Positions 1 to 9,872 of a stretch of DNA of 64,000 bases are shown one piece after another (position 1 is the stretch's first letter; every line of letters starts with the position of its first letter). Position numbers and translations under genes: made by a program. Source of the DNA: Synechococcus sp. HK01-R. Its GTDB lineage: Bacteria; Cyanobacteriota; Cyanobacteriia; PCC-6307; Cyanobiaceae. The stretch spans positions 682,001-746,000 of the forward strand of contig NZ_CP059059.1 of assembly GCF_014217855.1 (NCBI RefSeq), given 5' to 3'. The notes beneath the pieces are model-generated. The model saw nothing but the letters and a program-made list of their open reading frames with translations, searched no databases and was not told the origin of the DNA.

Positions 1-899
1 AGGATCGGCACGCCGGCGCGGGTGAGGGAACTGAAGATCCGGCAGAACTGAGCGGTGGCCGTTTTCATGATCAGGTCGCCGAACAGGGGTAGGCGCAGCG
101 TTATCCGATCCACCACACGACGGCCTTTGTGGGTGTTGTAGTAGCGAGCGAATAGCCAGACCCCCACCAGCAGCCCCCCCGCGAAGATCAAGGAGGCGGA
201 GGATCGCAGCAGTTTGCTGAGGTCCACCATCAGCTGGGTGAACAGGGGCAGTTCCGCCCCCAGGTCTTCGAAGATTCCGGCAAAGGTGGGAATCAGAAAG
301 ATCGTCATGCCCAGGAACACGAGGATGGCGATCACCAGCACCGCAACCGGATAGCCCAGCGCGCCTTTGATCTGGTTCTGCAGGCGGGCGTTGTCTTCGA
401 GCAGTTTGGCCAGGCGTTTCAGGGATTCATCGAGCACACCCCCCGCCTCGCCCGCCTCCACCATGGCCACGGTGAGCTGATCAAAGACCTTCGGCCATTG
501 CCGCATGGCTGCACCCATCGCCGTGCCCTGGTTCACCTCCAGTTGAACGGCGACGAGAGCCTTCTTGAACATCGGCAGTTTTTGCTGGCTGGCCATGAGA
601 TCGAGGCTGCGCACGATCGGTACGCCGGCATCCACCAGCGCGGCCAGCTTGCTGGCCCAGACGGCCTTCTCCTTCACGCCCGGAGGTTTCTGAAACGCCT
701 CCCCCAGGTCGAGGGAGAGCAGACCGGCCTTGGCTTGGCCGCCTGCAGCTGTCTGATCCTTGGTTTTGGCACGTAGATCCGTGGCCTTGATGCCGCGTCT
801 CCTGAGCTGGCGCCTGGCGTCGACGGGATCACTGGCACGGATCGTCACCGATCGCGCCTGTCCTGAGGCGGAGGTGTAGCTGGCGGTGAAGGTGACCAT
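1..899 (-). CDS. pilC: Type IV pilus inner-membrane platform protein PilC (partial, C-terminus beyond left edge)
   Basis: PilC/GspF is the polytopic inner-membrane platform on which the PilB and PilT ATPases act to assemble and retract pilins. About 299 residues are visible from an ATG at 899. The protein has a soluble first GspF domain with the family-like stretch AALVDAGVPIVRSLDLM, then a hydrophobic segment (GYPVAVLVIAILVFLGMTIF), and a second hydrophobic segment near residues 220-240. The reading frame runs open off the window edge. It starts 15 bp after the pilT stop, so pilB-pilT-pilC form one minus-strand operon. The family has a second GspF domain, which must lie outside the window. 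The assignment rests on domain pattern and neighbours. Confidence 0.9.
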   Translation of the reverse strand, partial: MVTFTASYTSASGQARSVTIRASDPVDARRQLRRRGIKATDLRAKTKDQTAAGGQAKAGLLSLDLGEAFQKPPGVKEKAVWASKLAALVDAGVPIVRSLDLMASQQKLPMFKKALVAVQLEVNQGTAMGAAMRQWPKVFDQLTVAMVEAGEAGGVLDESLKRLAKLLEDNARLQNQIKGALGYPVAVLVIAILVFLGMTIFLIPTFAGIFEDLGAELPLFTQLMVDLSKLLRSSASLIFAGGLLVGVWLFARYYNTHKGRRVVDRITLRLPLFGDLIMKTATAQFCRIFSSLTRAGVPI

Positions 900-914
900 C
901 GATCAGCGCCTGGG

Positions 915-1988
915 TCAGCCGTTCAGCAACCGTTCCAGTTCGGACGGTTTGCTCGCTTTGGTTCTCGCCTCATCCAGGCTGATCTCGCCGCGGTTGACCA
1001 AATCCGCTAAGGCCTTCTCCAGGGTCTGCATCCCCTGCTCTCCCCCGGTCTGGATCTGCGAGTAGAGCTGAGCGGTCTTGCCCTCGCGGATCAGATTCGC
1101 CACGGCTGGTGTGTTGATCAGGATTTCCTGGGCCATCACCCGGCCGAACTGGCCTGGTTGAGGATTCTCTTTCCGGCAGAGGGTCTGGGAGAACACCGCC
1201 ACCAGGCTTCCAGACAGCTGCACGCGGATCTGGGTCTGCTGGCCGGGTGGGAATACATCCACCATGCGGTCGACGGTTTGAGCGGCCGAGCTGGTGTGCA
1301 AGGTGCCAAACACCAGGTGACCTGTTTCCGCGGCGGTGATCGCCAGCTGGATTGTTTCGAGATCGCGCATCTCCCCCACAAGGATCACGTCCGGGTCCTC
1401 CCGCAGGGCTGCTCGCAGGGCATTGGCGAAGCTGCGGGTGTCTTCGTTGAGCTGCCGTTGGTGCACCAGGCTGCGATCACTTCGATACACAAACTCGATT
1501 GGATCTTCGATCGTGAGGATGTGCTCTGCTCGGGTGTGATTGATGTGGTCGAGGAGGGCCGCGAGCGTCGTGGTCTTGCCGGAGCCCGTCGGGCCGGTCA
1601 CCAGCACCAGCCCTCGCGGTCGCTTGCTCGTTTCCACCACCACCGAAGGCAGCTGCAGGGCCTCAATGCTGGGGATGCTGCTGCCGAGGGCCCGCAGGCA
1701 GGCGGCGTAACTGCCTTTCTGGCGATAGACGTTCACGCGGAATCGCGCCACCCCCTTCAGGCCGTAGGCGCAGTCCAACTCCCACGTCTGTTCGAGGGTC
1801 TTGCGCTGACTGTTGTTCAGCATCGAGAAGATCAGCCGGTTGCAGGTCTCCTCCGTCAGGGGGGTCTCCGTGAGGGGGCGGAGCTGCCCGCTGAAGCGTC
1901 CGTAGGGAGGTTGCCCGCTGGCGAGGTGCAGGTCGCTTCCGCTGCCCTGAACCAGCTGTTCCATCAGGTCTTCAATCATCAGGTCCAT
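915..1988 (-). CDS. pilT: Type IV pilus retraction ATPase PilT
   Basis: Hexameric cytoplasmic ATPase that powers pilus depolymerisation in twitching motility and DNA uptake. Visible motifs are the Walker A GPTGSGKTTT around residue 130, the Asp box EDPIEFVY, the Walker B stretch VILVGEMRDLETIQ and the His box GTLHTSSA. At 357 residues the length is normal for PilT. I chose the ATG at 1988 (MDLMIEDLMEQL) because it matches the usual PilT N-terminus and lies 10 bp after the pilB stop; an upstream in-frame start would run deep into pilB. It shares an operon with pilB (upstream) and pilC (downstream). Confidence 0.93.
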   Translation of the reverse strand: MDLMIEDLMEQLVQGSGSDLHLASGQPPYGRFSGQLRPLTETPLTEETCNRLIFSMLNNSQRKTLEQTWELDCAYGLKGVARFRVNVYRQKGSYAACLRALGSSIPSIEALQLPSVVVETSKRPRGLVLVTGPTGSGKTTTLAALLDHINHTRAEHILTIEDPIEFVYRSDRSLVHQRQLNEDTRSFANALRAALREDPDVILVGEMRDLETIQLAITAAETGHLVFGTLHTSSAAQTVDRMVDVFPPGQQTQIRVQLSGSLVAVFSQTLCRKENPQPGQFGRVMAQEILINTPAVANLIREGKTAQLYSQIQTGGEQGMQTLEKALADLVNRGEISLDEARTKASKPSELERLLNG

Positions 1989-1998
1989 GGCAGGCAGC

Positions 1999-3765
1999 TC
2001 ATTGACGCGGGCGCAGGCAGTACGGACATTCCAGCCAGACTTCCTGCAGTCCGCCACCACAACCGGCGCAGGTCAGGGTGCTCAGGGCCCGGGCGCGGCG
2101 TTCCGATTCGAGTCCGGCATCGGTGAGGATCATGCGTCCCACCTCCTCCAGGGTGGTGAGTCCTTGGCGCACCAGCTCCAGGCTGTAACCCAGCAGCGTT
2201 TGCATGCCGCTCTCCAGGGCGAGGCGCCGGATCACGTCCGTGGTTGCTCCCTTCGCCACGGCGGTGGCCAGGGTTTCATTCATGCGCAACACCTCATACA
2301 CACCAACCCGGCCGCGGTAGCCACTGCCCTGGCAATGGCCACAGGCGTTGCCGCTTCCGTCGTGGTGACGGGCGCGCACGAAGCGCACATCCGTTTCTCT
2401 GTGGGTGATGAGTCCGAAGCGCCCCAGTTCGTCGGTATCGGGCTGGTAAGGCTCGCAGCAGTGGCTGCAGACCCGGCGCAACAGGCGTTGGGACACGATG
2501 CCGATCAGGGAAGCGCTGACCATGAACGGTTCGACGCCCATTTCGCTGAGACGGGCGATCGCACTTGGGGCGTCATTGCAGTGCAGGGTGGTCAGCACGA
2601 GGTGTCCGGTGAGGGCGGCTTCGATGGCTGTTTTGGCGGTTTCCAGATCGCGCGTCTCCCCCACCAGCAGCACGTCCGGGTCTTGACGCATAAAGGCGCG
2701 CAGGGCGGTGCTGAAGTCGAATCCCTTGTCACGGTTGACCTGGCACTGGGTGATCCCAGGCAAGGTGTATTCAATGGGATCCTCCACCGTGGAGATGTTG
2801 ATCCCAGGGTCGTTCCGTTCCGCCAGTAGCGAATAGAGCGTCGTGGATTTACCCGATCCAGTTGGGCCAGTGACCAGGATCATCCCGAAGGGTTTGGAGC
2901 CGAGGCTGCGCACCAGTTGAAGGGCGTCAGCATCGGTGATCAGCTTGTCCAGCCCCAGCTGGGTGGCGCCGCTGTCGAGCAGCCGCAGGACGATCTTTTC
3001 CCCGAAGCGGCTCGGAAGGCTGTTGACCCGGAAATCAACGGTGCGCTTCTGGAAGCGTCGCCGAATGCGCCCATCCTGGGCCTGTCGGCGTTCGGCGATA
3101 TCTAAATCGGCCATGATTTTGAATCTTGAGGTCACTGCCGGCACAAGGCGACTCGGCAACGGTTCGCTGTAGCTCTGAAGCACGCCGTCCTGACGGAAGC
3201 GCACCTGAAGTCCGGCTTGCTGGGGCTCCACATGGATGTCACTGGCTTCCAGTTGCAGGGCCTGCAGCAGGATTCGGTTCACCAGATTTACGACCGGTGA
3301 GGCGTTGGTGTCTTGCAGGGTCTGCTCGAGGTCCTCGTGCAGGGCTGCCAGCCTCGCGGTTTCCTCGGGGTCTTCTTCCAGGACCCCCTCGGGATTGAAA
3401 TTTTCAAGCAGGGAAGGGCTGGCGGCTGGGTTGGACGCCGGTTCTGCGCTGAGGGCTGTTTCTCGGGAGGCTGTTTCTCGGGAGGCTGTTTCTCGGGAGA
3501 GCGCGCCCGTGATCACTGTGTCAGGGGTGTTGGCTTCAACAGTGCTCTGCGGTTCTTGGAGTGCCAGCCCTTGGAGCTCAAGCCCTTGGAGCAGCCTTGC
3601 CAGCTTTGGCTGGTTGAGGTCTAGTCCCTTGCGTTCGATCGCGTCCCGCAGGCGGGAGGCGCTGAGGGGTGTGGGCTGTTCCGGCAGCGGGATCTGCAGG
3701 AGCAACTCCAGTTCCAACCGTTGCCGAGTCGGTTCGGAATCGGAGGTTGATGCCTGCTCTTTCAT
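1999..3765 (-). CDS. pilB: Type IV pilus extension ATPase PilB (GspE family)
   Basis: Cytoplasmic motor ATPase that drives pilus polymerisation. The order is a variable N-terminal region, a GspE N2 domain ([20 protein letters not shown]), Walker [18 protein letters not shown], Walker [14 protein letters not shown], the His box TTLHCND, and a tetracysteine zinc site (CSHC ... CGHC) as in the family. At 588 residues it also ends in an additional zinc-ribbon-like pair (CAGC ... CPYC) that classical PilB lacks. The ATG at 3765 is preferred over an earlier in-frame start at 3840 because GGAG sits six bases before it. The N-terminal linker holds a threefold SRETA repeat. It is the first gene of the pil operon and is divergent from grpE. 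Confidence 0.93.
   Translation of the reverse strand: MKEQASTSDSEPTRQRLELELLLQIPLPEQPTPLSASRLRDAIERKGLDLNQPKLARLLQGLELQGLALQEPQSTVEANTPDTVITGALSRETASRETASRETALSAEPASNPAASPSLLENFNPEGVLEEDPEETARLAALHEDLEQTLQDTNASPVVNLVNRILLQALQLEASDIHVEPQQAGLQVRFRQDGVLQSYSEPLPSRLVPAVTSRFKIMADLDIAERRQAQDGRIRRRFQKRTVDFRVNSLPSRFGEKIVLRLLDSGATQLGLDKLITDADALQLVRSLGSKPFGMILVTGPTGSGKSTTLYSLLAERNDPGINISTVEDPIEYTLPGITQCQVNRDKGFDFSTALRAFMRQDPDVLLVGETRDLETAKTAIEAALTGHLVLTTLHCNDAPSAIARLSEMGVEPFMVSASLIGIVSQRLLRRVCSHCCEPYQPDTDELGRFGLITHRETDVRFVRARHHDGSGNACGHCQGSGYRGRVGVYEVLRMNETLATAVAKGATTDVIRRLALESGMQTLLGYSLELVRQGLTTLEEVGRMILTDAGLESERRARALSTLTCAGCGGGLQEVWLECPYCLRPRQ
3455..3499. repeat. Three perfect 15-bp tandem repeats inside pilB
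   Basis: The unit GCTGTTTCTCGGGAG occurs three times back to back. On the minus strand it encodes SRETA three times in the low-complexity linker of PilB. The unit length is a multiple of three, so copy-number change would alter linker length without breaking the frame. Confidence 0.9.
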
Positions 3766-3879
3766 GCTCGACTCCGCAGACGATGCACGGTGATGGGTCG
3801 GAGGTGCGGGCTTCCGCCGCTTGTGGGAGGCACGCCTCACCCTTCAACATGTCTAGACGTGAATTCGGTCCCGGTCAGC
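3766..3879. promoter_or_regulatory. Divergent pilB/grpE intergenic region
   Basis: This 114-bp gap lies between the divergently transcribed pilB and grpE genes, so promoters for both the pil operon and the grpE-dnaJ group are expected here. I could not assign convincing -35/-10 boxes or a CIRCE heat-shock operator by eye. The call rests on gene orientation only. Confidence 0.35.
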
Positions 3880-4641
3880 ATGAGTGGCGATCTCTCCTCC
3901 CCTGCGCATGAGTCCACCGCTGGTGGCGGTTCTGAGGTTCCGTCGTCATCTGTGAGTCCTGAGTCCGCCGCGCAGCAGCCCTCAGATTCCTCGACCGATG
4001 GCTCCGCTGGTTCGATGGACAGCCCAACAGCCAGTGAAACGGTCGATGGGTCGACCGAGTCTGCTGCTGACAACAGTGCCCGGCTCGAGCAGCTGGAGCG
4101 CGAGCACAGCAGCCTTCGGGAAGAACATGAGACCCTGCGCAGTCAATACATGCGCATCGCTGCCGATTTCGACAACTTCCGCAAGCGCCAGAGCCGGGAT
4201 CAGGACGACCTCAAGCTGCAGCTCACCTGCAGCACCCTCAGCGAGATCCTGCCGGTGGTCGACAACTTTGAGCGGGCCCGCCAGCAGCTCAACCCTGAAA
4301 GCGAGGAGGCGCAGTCGCTGCATCGCAGTTATCAGGGCCTCTACAAGCAGTTGGTGGATGTGCTCAAACAGCTGGGAGTGGCCCCGATGCGAGTCGTGGG
4401 TCAGGACTTTGATCCGACCTTGCATGAGGCAGTGCTGCGGGAACCCAGCGACGAGCACCATGAGGATGTGGTGATCGAGGAGCTTCAGCGCGGTTATCAC
4501 CTCAATGGCAGGGTGCTTCGCCACGCCATGGTCAAGGTCTCCATGGGGCCTGGTCCTCAGGGTGGGGCTGCAGCTCGGCCCGATGCCGATGCCGACAGCA
4601 GCTCCGCGGAGACTGGAGACTCCAGTGATGCGTCCGCTTGA
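3880..4641 (+). CDS. grpE: Nucleotide exchange factor GrpE
   Basis: Co-chaperone that releases ADP from DnaK. The protein (253 residues) has a long acidic, Ser-rich N-terminus, a coiled-coil segment ([20 protein letters not shown]), the family-like helix stretch [16 protein letters not shown], and the C-terminal beta domain ([29 protein letters not shown]). The ATG at 3880 was chosen because it gives the expected start just before the acidic tail; the frame is open about 90 bp further upstream. It is followed 45 bp later by dnaJ on the same strand, a classic grpE-dnaJ pairing, without dnaK in the window. Confidence 0.95.
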   Translation: MSGDLSSPAHESTAGGGSEVPSSSVSPESAAQQPSDSSTDGSAGSMDSPTASETVDGSTESAADNSARLEQLEREHSSLREEHETLRSQYMRIAADFDNFRKRQSRDQDDLKLQLTCSTLSEILPVVDNFERARQQLNPESEEAQSLHRSYQGLYKQLVDVLKQLGVAPMRVVGQDFDPTLHEAVLREPSDEHHEDVVIEELQRGYHLNGRVLRHAMVKVSMGPGPQGGAAARPDADADSSSAETGDSSDASA

Positions 4642-4686
4642 TCGCCTGGAGCTGGCCCTTAGGGTGATGAACGGGATGACGAGCTG

Positions 4687-5814
4687 ATGGCCGATTACTA
4701 CGAGCTGCTCGGGGTCGGAAGGGATGCCGATGCCGACAACCTGAAGCGGGCCTATCGGCGATTGGCTCGCCAATACCACCCGGATGTCAACAAGGATCCT
4801 GGTGCTGAGGATCGTTTCAAGGAGATCGGCCGCGCCTATGAGGTCCTTAGCGACCCTCAGACCCGTGCCCGTTACGACCAGTTCGGTGAGGCCGGTCTCG
4901 GTGGTGCTGCCGGCATGCCCGACATGGGCGACATGGGTGGCTTCGCCGATCTGTTCGAAACCTTCTTCAGCGGCTTCGGTGGAGCGGCAGGTGGGCGGCA
5001 GCAGCGGCGCCGTGGGCCCCAGCAGGGCGATGACCTCCGCTACGACCTCACGATCGATTTCGAGCAGGCGGTGTTCGGTCAGGAGCAGGAGATCCGTATC
5101 CCCCACCTGGAAACCTGCACCACCTGCAACGGCAGCGGCGCCAAAACCGGCAGTGGACCCACCACCTGCACCACCTGCGGTGGTGTTGGTCAGGTGCGAC
5201 GTGCAACCCGAACTCCCTTCGGCAGCTTCACGCAGGTGGCGGAGTGTCCCAGTTGTAATGGCAGTGGTCAGGTGATCGCTGATCCCTGCTCCGCCTGCGG
5301 TGGCCAGGGGGTGCAGCAGGTTCGCAAGAAGTTGCGGATCAACATCCCTGCCGGTGTCGATACAGGCACCCGACTGCGGGTGGCCGGAGAGGGTAATGCC
5401 GGCCAGCGCGGCGGTCCCTCAGGGGATCTCTATGTCTTTCTCACCGTTCGTCCCCATCCCAGCTTGCGACGGGATGGCCTCACCGTGCTTTCCGAAGTGA
5501 AGGTGAGCTATCTCCAGGCCATTCTTGGCGACACGATCGAGGTGGAGACCGTCGATGGTCCTTCCAGCCTCGAGATTCCTGCCGGCACCCAGCCCAATGC
5601 CGTGCTCACCCTCGAGAACAAAGGCATCCCCAAGCTCGGCAACCCCGTGGCCCGAGGTCACCAGCGCATCACGGTCACCGTTCAGTTGCCCACCCGCCTC
5701 AATGCGGAAGAACGGACCCTGCTGGAGGATCTGGCCGGCCACCATTCCGCCCGGGGTGAACAGCATCACCACCACAAGAGCGGATTGTTTGCCCGCCTGT
5801 TCGGACAACGCTGA
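4687..5814 (+). CDS. dnaJ: Chaperone DnaJ (type I, with zinc finger)
   Basis: DnaK co-chaperone that delivers unfolded substrates and stimulates ATP hydrolysis. It has a J domain at residues 1-70 with the HPD signature ([10 protein letters not shown]), a Gly/Phe-rich linker, and a full zinc region of four CxxCxGxG repeats ([32 protein letters not shown]). C-terminal substrate-binding domains follow, with a His-rich end. At 375 residues it is a normal type I DnaJ. It is transcribed after grpE and ends four bases before the small TusA-like gene, so the cluster is probably co-transcribed. Confidence 0.96.
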   Translation: MADYYELLGVGRDADADNLKRAYRRLARQYHPDVNKDPGAEDRFKEIGRAYEVLSDPQTRARYDQFGEAGLGGAAGMPDMGDMGGFADLFETFFSGFGGAAGGRQQRRRGPQQGDDLRYDLTIDFEQAVFGQEQEIRIPHLETCTTCNGSGAKTGSGPTTCTTCGGVGQVRRATRTPFGSFTQVAECPSCNGSGQVIADPCSACGGQGVQQVRKKLRINIPAGVDTGTRLRVAGEGNAGQRGGPSGDLYVFLTVRPHPSLRRDGLTVLSEVKVSYLQAILGDTIEVETVDGPSSLEIPAGTQPNAVLTLENKGIPKLGNPVARGHQRITVTVQLPTRLNAEERTLLEDLAGHHSARGEQHHHHKSGLFARLFGQR

Positions 5815-5817
5815 ACG

Positions 5818-6060
5818 GTGCCCTTTCCCGAGGCCGATTCGTCACTTGATCTTCGGGGCACCCCCTGCCCGGTGAATTTCATCAGGGCACGACTGGCCCT
5901 GGAGGGCCTGGAACCAGGGGCAGTGTTGGAGCTGGTGTTGGATCGCGGCGAACCTGAGGCCATGGTGTTGCTCGGTCTGGAGCGGGAGGGTCATGCCGTG
6001 TCGGTGCAGGAGACCACGGACGACTGGCTGAGACTTCACGTGACCTGCGCTGGTGGTTGA
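5818..6060 (+). CDS. TusA/SirA-family sulfur-carrier-like protein
   Basis: Small 80-residue protein of the TusA/YeeD/SirA fold, whose members carry persulfide sulfur on a conserved cysteine. The typical LDLRGTPCP segment lies at residues 10-18, with the candidate sulfur-carrying Cys17. The canonical CPxP motif is here CPVN, so the second proline is replaced by asparagine. The start is GTG, three bases after the dnaJ stop, and the end overlaps the rsgA start by 8 bp, consistent with translational coupling. The acceptor of any sulfur transfer cannot be told from the sequence. Confidence 0.8.
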   Translation: MPFPEADSSLDLRGTPCPVNFIRARLALEGLEPGAVLELVLDRGEPEAMVLLGLEREGHAVSVQETTDDWLRLHVTCAGG

Positions 6061-6955
6061 TTCCGACCGCCGGCACGGGATGGTGGTGGCCCTTCAGGCC
6101 AACTATTTGGAGGTGGAGCTGGATGATCCGGAGGCGGGCCTTCGCCTGCTCTGCACCCGTCGCACGCGACTCGCCCATCGCGGTGCCGCGGTGCATGTCG
6201 GTGATCGGGTCTGGGTAGAGGCCATCGATCGGGAGCACAACCGCGCCGTGGTGGCGGAGGTGGACCCGCGCAGCAGCTGGTTGACGCGTCCACCCGTGGC
6301 CAATGTCACCGCGGTGGTGGTGGCTCTGGCCGTGGAGCAGCCTGCCTTTGATCCTGATCAGGCCAGTCGCTTTCTGCTGACGGCGGAGCAGACCGGCCTG
6401 CAGGTGCATGTGCTGCTCAGCAAGTGCGATTTGATCCCGGCAGAGCAGCAGCAGGCGCTGGTTGAGCGTTTGCGTGGCTGGGGCTATGACCCCCTGGCGG
6501 TGTCCAGCCGTACGGGCATGGGACTGGAAACGCTTCGTTCCAGGCTGGCGCAGGGGTCGCTCTCAGTGCTCTGTGGTCCATCTGGAGTGGGTAAGAGCTC
6601 CCTACTCAACGGTTTGATCCCCGGGTTGGAGCTCAGGGTTGCGGCAGTGTCCGGTCGTCTGCAGCGCGGCCGCCACACCACCCGTCATGTGGAGCTTCAT
6701 ACCCTCCCTTCAGGCGCGAGGGTGGCCGACACTCCTGGTTTCAACCGGCCTGAGCTGCCCGGTGATGTGCAGAACCTGGAAGTGCTTTTCCCAGAGCTGC
6801 GTCGGCGACTAGAGGATCAACCCTGCCGATTCCGTGATTGTTTGCACCGGGGAGAACCTGGCTGTGGGATCGATCAGGACTGGGATCGCTATGCCCTTTA
6901 CCGGCGTGCCGTCGAGGAGATGCTTGCCCTCAGCCGCCCATCCCGGGGAGGTTGA
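6053..6955 (+). CDS. rsgA: Ribosome small-subunit biogenesis GTPase RsgA
   Basis: Circularly permuted GTPase that checks 30S subunit maturation. The order fits the family: an N-terminal OB fold ([13 protein letters not shown]), a G4-type motif (LLSKCDL, with S in place of the usual N), then G1 [13 protein letters not shown]3 DTPGF, and the C-terminal zinc knuckle ([14 protein letters not shown]). The length of 300 residues is normal. The first usable start is a GTG at 6053 that overlaps the preceding stop; an ATG at 6080 is an alternative. The 3' end overlaps the convergent ybaB gene by 26 bp. Confidence 0.93.
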   Translation: MVDSDRRHGMVVALQANYLEVELDDPEAGLRLLCTRRTRLAHRGAAVHVGDRVWVEAIDREHNRAVVAEVDPRSSWLTRPPVANVTAVVVALAVEQPAFDPDQASRFLLTAEQTGLQVHVLLSKCDLIPAEQQQALVERLRGWGYDPLAVSSRTGMGLETLRSRLAQGSLSVLCGPSGVGKSSLLNGLIPGLELRVAAVSGRLQRGRHTTRHVELHTLPSGARVADTPGFNRPELPGDVQNLEVLFPELRRRLEDQPCRFRDCLHRGEPGCGIDQDWDRYALYRRAVEEMLALSRPSRGG

Positions 6956-7271
6956 GGTTGAGGCCGCCTGTGAGTTCCTCCATGCGTTCTTTCATGGTGC
7001 CGGTGGAGCGTTCATAGGCCGACTTGAGTGCTGCGAGCACGGCCGCTTCACAGGCTTCTGTGCCTTCTGACAGGAGAGCTGGATCCAAGCGCACCCGCAG
7101 GGGTTGCTGATTGCCAGACAGCCACACACTCGCCCGGCCATCGTCTGATGTGCCTTCCAGTTCCATGGCGTCGAGCTCCTCCTGGAGCTTCTGGGCGTCC
7201 TGCTGGATCTGCTGGGCCTTCCGGAACGCTTCCGTGAGCTGACCGAAATTGGGGAGTCCGAACCCTGCCAT
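6930..7271 (-). CDS. YbaB/EbfC family nucleoid-associated protein
   Basis: Small 113-residue DNA-binding protein of the YbaB/EbfC family. Members form dimers shaped like tweezers and coat DNA. The long N-terminal helix ([20 protein letters not shown]) and the C-terminal helix with [11 protein letters not shown] followed by a Gly/Leu-rich tail are characteristic. It lies 32 bp after murB on the minus strand and overlaps the end of rsgA on the opposite strand. In many bacteria ybaB sits near dnaX-recR; here it follows the mur genes. Confidence 0.9.
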   Translation of the reverse strand: MAGFGLPNFGQLTEAFRKAQQIQQDAQKLQEELDAMELEGTSDDGRASVWLSGNQQPLRVRLDPALLSEGTEACEAAVLAALKSAYERSTGTMKERMEELTGGLNLNLPGMGG

Positions 7272-7303
7272 GACGCCTTTGGAGGAATCGGCAGGTTAGG
7301 CGG

Positions 7304-8242
7304 TCAGGGCGAGGGAGTCTCGCTGAAGCCGAGGCGCTTCACTTCGGTGTGCAGTCGGATTCCTCGGTCCCGTTCGACCTCGGTTTGCACCAGCTCGATC
7401 AGATTGCCGATGTCGGCAGCGGTCGCTCCTCCGAGATTCACGATGAAATTGGCGTGGATGTTGGAGACCTCGGCGGCCCCAACCCGACGGCCCTTCAGGC
7501 CCAGTGACTCGATCAGTTGACCGGCCTTGAGTGGTTCGGGATTGCGGAACACGCTGCCGCAGCTCGGCCATTGATACGGCTGTGTGGTGGTGCGATGGGA
7601 CAGGTTGTCGCTGGTGCGACGGCTGAGCTCGGCTGGATCATGACCGGGTTCCAGCAGGAATCGCGCGGCGATCACCAGGTGCTCCGCACGTTGCAGGCGA
7701 CTGTGCCGATAGGCAAAGTCGAGGACTTCGCTGGTGAGGGTGATGGGCTCGCTGCTGGTGCCCTGGAGATCGAGAACGTCGACTGAGATCAGCCGTTCTG
7801 CGGTGCAGCCGCCTTGGGCTCCAGCGTTCATCACGGCGGCGCCTCCCACGGTGCCTGGAATGCCCACGGCCCATTCCAGGCCGTGGAGACCGGCCTTGGC
7901 AGCCCGGCGCGCCAGGGTGGGAATCGGCTCTCCGGCCCAGGCGCTGACCTCACCGCTGTCGCCACAGACCTGGCTGCCCTGCAACTTCCGCAGGCAAAGG
8001 GTGAGCCCCGGCAGCCCGCGATCGCTGATCAGCAGATTGGAGCCTGCGCCGATCACCCGGATCGGTAGGGATTCGATCTGAGCCCACTGCAGCAGCTCCT
8101 GCAGCTGGTGGATGTCTGCTGGTTCCGCCAGCCATTCGGCCGGACCACCCACGCGCCAGGTGGTGTAGTCGGCGAGAGCGACCTGCCGACGCAGCACGCC
8201 CGACTGCTCAAGCTGCATCAGGCCGCCAGTGGTGAGCGACAT
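7304..8242 (-). CDS. murB: UDP-N-acetylmuramate dehydrogenase MurB
   Basis: FAD-dependent enzyme that reduces UDP-GlcNAc-enolpyruvate to UDP-MurNAc in cytoplasmic peptidoglycan synthesis. FAD-domain stretches are visible ([48 protein letters not shown]), as is the active-site segment [10 protein letters not shown] with the catalytic Ser. The C-terminal part ([19 protein letters not shown]) is typical. At 312 residues the length is normal. Its start overlaps the end of murC by 25 bp, so murC and murB are translationally coupled. Confidence 0.95.
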   Translation of the reverse strand: MSLTTGGLMQLEQSGVLRRQVALADYTTWRVGGPAEWLAEPADIHQLQELLQWAQIESLPIRVIGAGSNLLISDRGLPGLTLCLRKLQGSQVCGDSGEVSAWAGEPIPTLARRAAKAGLHGLEWAVGIPGTVGGAAVMNAGAQGGCTAERLISVDVLDLQGTSSEPITLTSEVLDFAYRHSRLQRAEHLVIAARFLLEPGHDPAELSRRTSDNLSHRTTTQPYQWPSCGSVFRNPEPLKAGQLIESLGLKGRRVGAAEVSNIHANFIVNLGGATAADIGNLIELVQTEVERDRGIRLHTEVKRLGFSETPSP

Positions 8243-9669
8243 GAGGCTTTCGAGGAAGAGCTGTCGTCGGCAAGACGGCTCCAGAGGCTGTTGACATCAC
8301 CGGCGCCCATGGCGAGCACGAGATCATCGGGCCGGCTGTGCTCCTGCACCAGCACGGTGAGCTCCTCCAGGCTGTCGGCCACCAGAACGGGACGCTCCGG
8401 TGCCAATCGATGCAGGGACGAGGCCAGTGCGTGGCTGTTCACGTCGGCGATCGGTGCTTCACCGGCGCTGTAGACAGGGGCGAGCAGAACGCAATCGGCC
8501 AGGGTCAGGGCCGCAGCGAACTCCTCGAGGAATTCCTGGGTACGGCTGAAACGGTGGGGCTGGAAGACCACCATCAACCGTTGGGGCGCCCGGGGCAGGG
8601 GACTGCGACCGCTGTTGAGCATCAGGCGCGCCATGCTGAGTGTGGCGCGGACCTCACTGGGGTGATGGGCGTAGTCGTCCACGATCTGGCGTCCTTGCCA
8701 GTCGCCGCGGAAATCAAAGCGCCGACCCGGGGCCTGCAGCTGTTCAAGTCCCTGCTTCAGCTGATCGAAGCTCACGCCCGCTAAGCGACAGGCAGCCAGC
8801 GCTGCGGTCACGTTGCTGAGGTTGTGCAGCCCAGGCAGGGGGAGGGTGATTTGCCCGATCGGCTCCCCAGCCTCGTAGAAGTCGGCGATGGTGCGGTCGC
8901 CGTCTAGTGCCACCGGTAGCGCTGCGAAATCGACTCCCTCGCTCCGTTGAACAGACCACCAGGCGGCCGCTTGAAAATGCTCGCGCAGAATCGGGTCGTC
9001 GTGGTTGGCCAGCAGACGACCGCAACCCTGGGCGAAACGCCCCATGGTGGCGATCAGGTCCTCAAGGTTCTTGTAGTGATCGGTATGGTCCAGTTCCAGA
9101 TTGGTGATCACACCGAGTTCGGCCTCGAACTTCACTAGGGAGCCATCCGATTCATCTGCCTCCGCGACCAGGAAGCGGCCGGTGCCGGCATGGCCATTGC
9201 TGCCGAAGCAAGGAACGACGCCACCGATGACGGCGGTGGGGTCTTCACCAGCTGCTGCCAGCAGGGTGGTGATCACTGTGCTGGTGGTGGTTTTGCCATG
9301 GCTGCCTGCCACCGCGATCGACGGTTGATCGGCGATCAGAGCAGCGAGTACGTCGGAGCGATGCCAGATGCTGAGACCATGCGCGCGGGCGGCAGCGAAT
9401 TCAGGATTGTTCGCCGGAATCGCGGTGCTGACCACGACCAGCGGGGCTGGCTCCGACGCCGCGATCAGCCGATCGATGGTGCTGGCCACCTGGGAATCCA
9501 GCACCTGGATGCCCTGATCGATCAGACGCTGAACGATCGGCGTGCGCTTGGGTTCCGAACCACTCACCCGAAAGCCGCGTTCCGCCAGGATCAGCGCCAG
9601 CGCGGACATGCCAATGCCGCCGATGCCGATGAAATGAACGGGCTGCTGCCGGCTGAGCGAACTGGCCAA
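8218..9669 (-). CDS. murC: UDP-N-acetylmuramate--L-alanine ligase MurC
   Basis: ATP-dependent ligase that adds L-alanine to UDP-MurNAc. Visible are the N-terminal Rossmann stretch [18 protein letters not shown], the ATP loop [21 protein letters not shown], and the C-terminal [13 protein letters not shown] region. It has 483 residues. The most upstream start in a sensible position is TTG at 9669, since no ATG or GTG is in frame just upstream. It is the first gene of murC-murB-ybaB and is divergent from gap2 over a 203-bp gap. Confidence 0.95.
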   Translation of the reverse strand: MASSLSRQQPVHFIGIGGIGMSALALILAERGFRVSGSEPKRTPIVQRLIDQGIQVLDSQVASTIDRLIAASEPAPLVVVSTAIPANNPEFAAARAHGLSIWHRSDVLAALIADQPSIAVAGSHGKTTTSTVITTLLAAAGEDPTAVIGGVVPCFGSNGHAGTGRFLVAEADESDGSLVKFEAELGVITNLELDHTDHYKNLEDLIATMGRFAQGCGRLLANHDDPILREHFQAAAWWSVQRSEGVDFAALPVALDGDRTIADFYEAGEPIGQITLPLPGLHNLSNVTAALAACRLAGVSFDQLKQGLEQLQAPGRRFDFRGDWQGRQIVDDYAHHPSEVRATLSMARLMLNSGRSPLPRAPQRLMVVFQPHRFSRTQEFLEEFAAALTLADCVLLAPVYSAGEAPIADVNSHALASSLHRLAPERPVLVADSLEELTVLVQEHSRPDDLVLAMGAGDVNSLWSRLADDSSSSKASCRSPLAA

Positions 9670-9799
9670 TGGGCTGGATCGTGAGCCCGAAAGATAAGGC
9701 AGTCCTTGGCCGAAAGCTTGTCTTCGACACGCATGTCAGCACTCCACCCCATGTCAGGTTTGACGCTCACCTGGGGGCTTCAGGGATTGCAGCTGGGGC

Positions 9800-9833
9800 T
9801 TGGACAAGGAAATCCTATTGATTTCTGTATGAT
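9800..9833 (+). promoter_or_regulatory. Possible gap2 promoter
   Basis: A TATGAT hexamer at 9828-9833, with a TTGGAC-like box about 22 bases upstream, lies 40 bp before the gap2 ATG. The -10 match is good, but the spacing is longer than ideal. The 203-bp gap between divergent murC and gap2 should hold both promoters. Confidence 0.35.
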
Positions 9834-9872
9834 CGGCGGCCAAACCACCCACTGCGGTCCGCCGCTTTTGCC

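Noticed and set aside
1158-2829. Long plus-strand frames opposite pilT and pilB
   Set aside because: Mirror frames; the pil genes have full Walker motifs.
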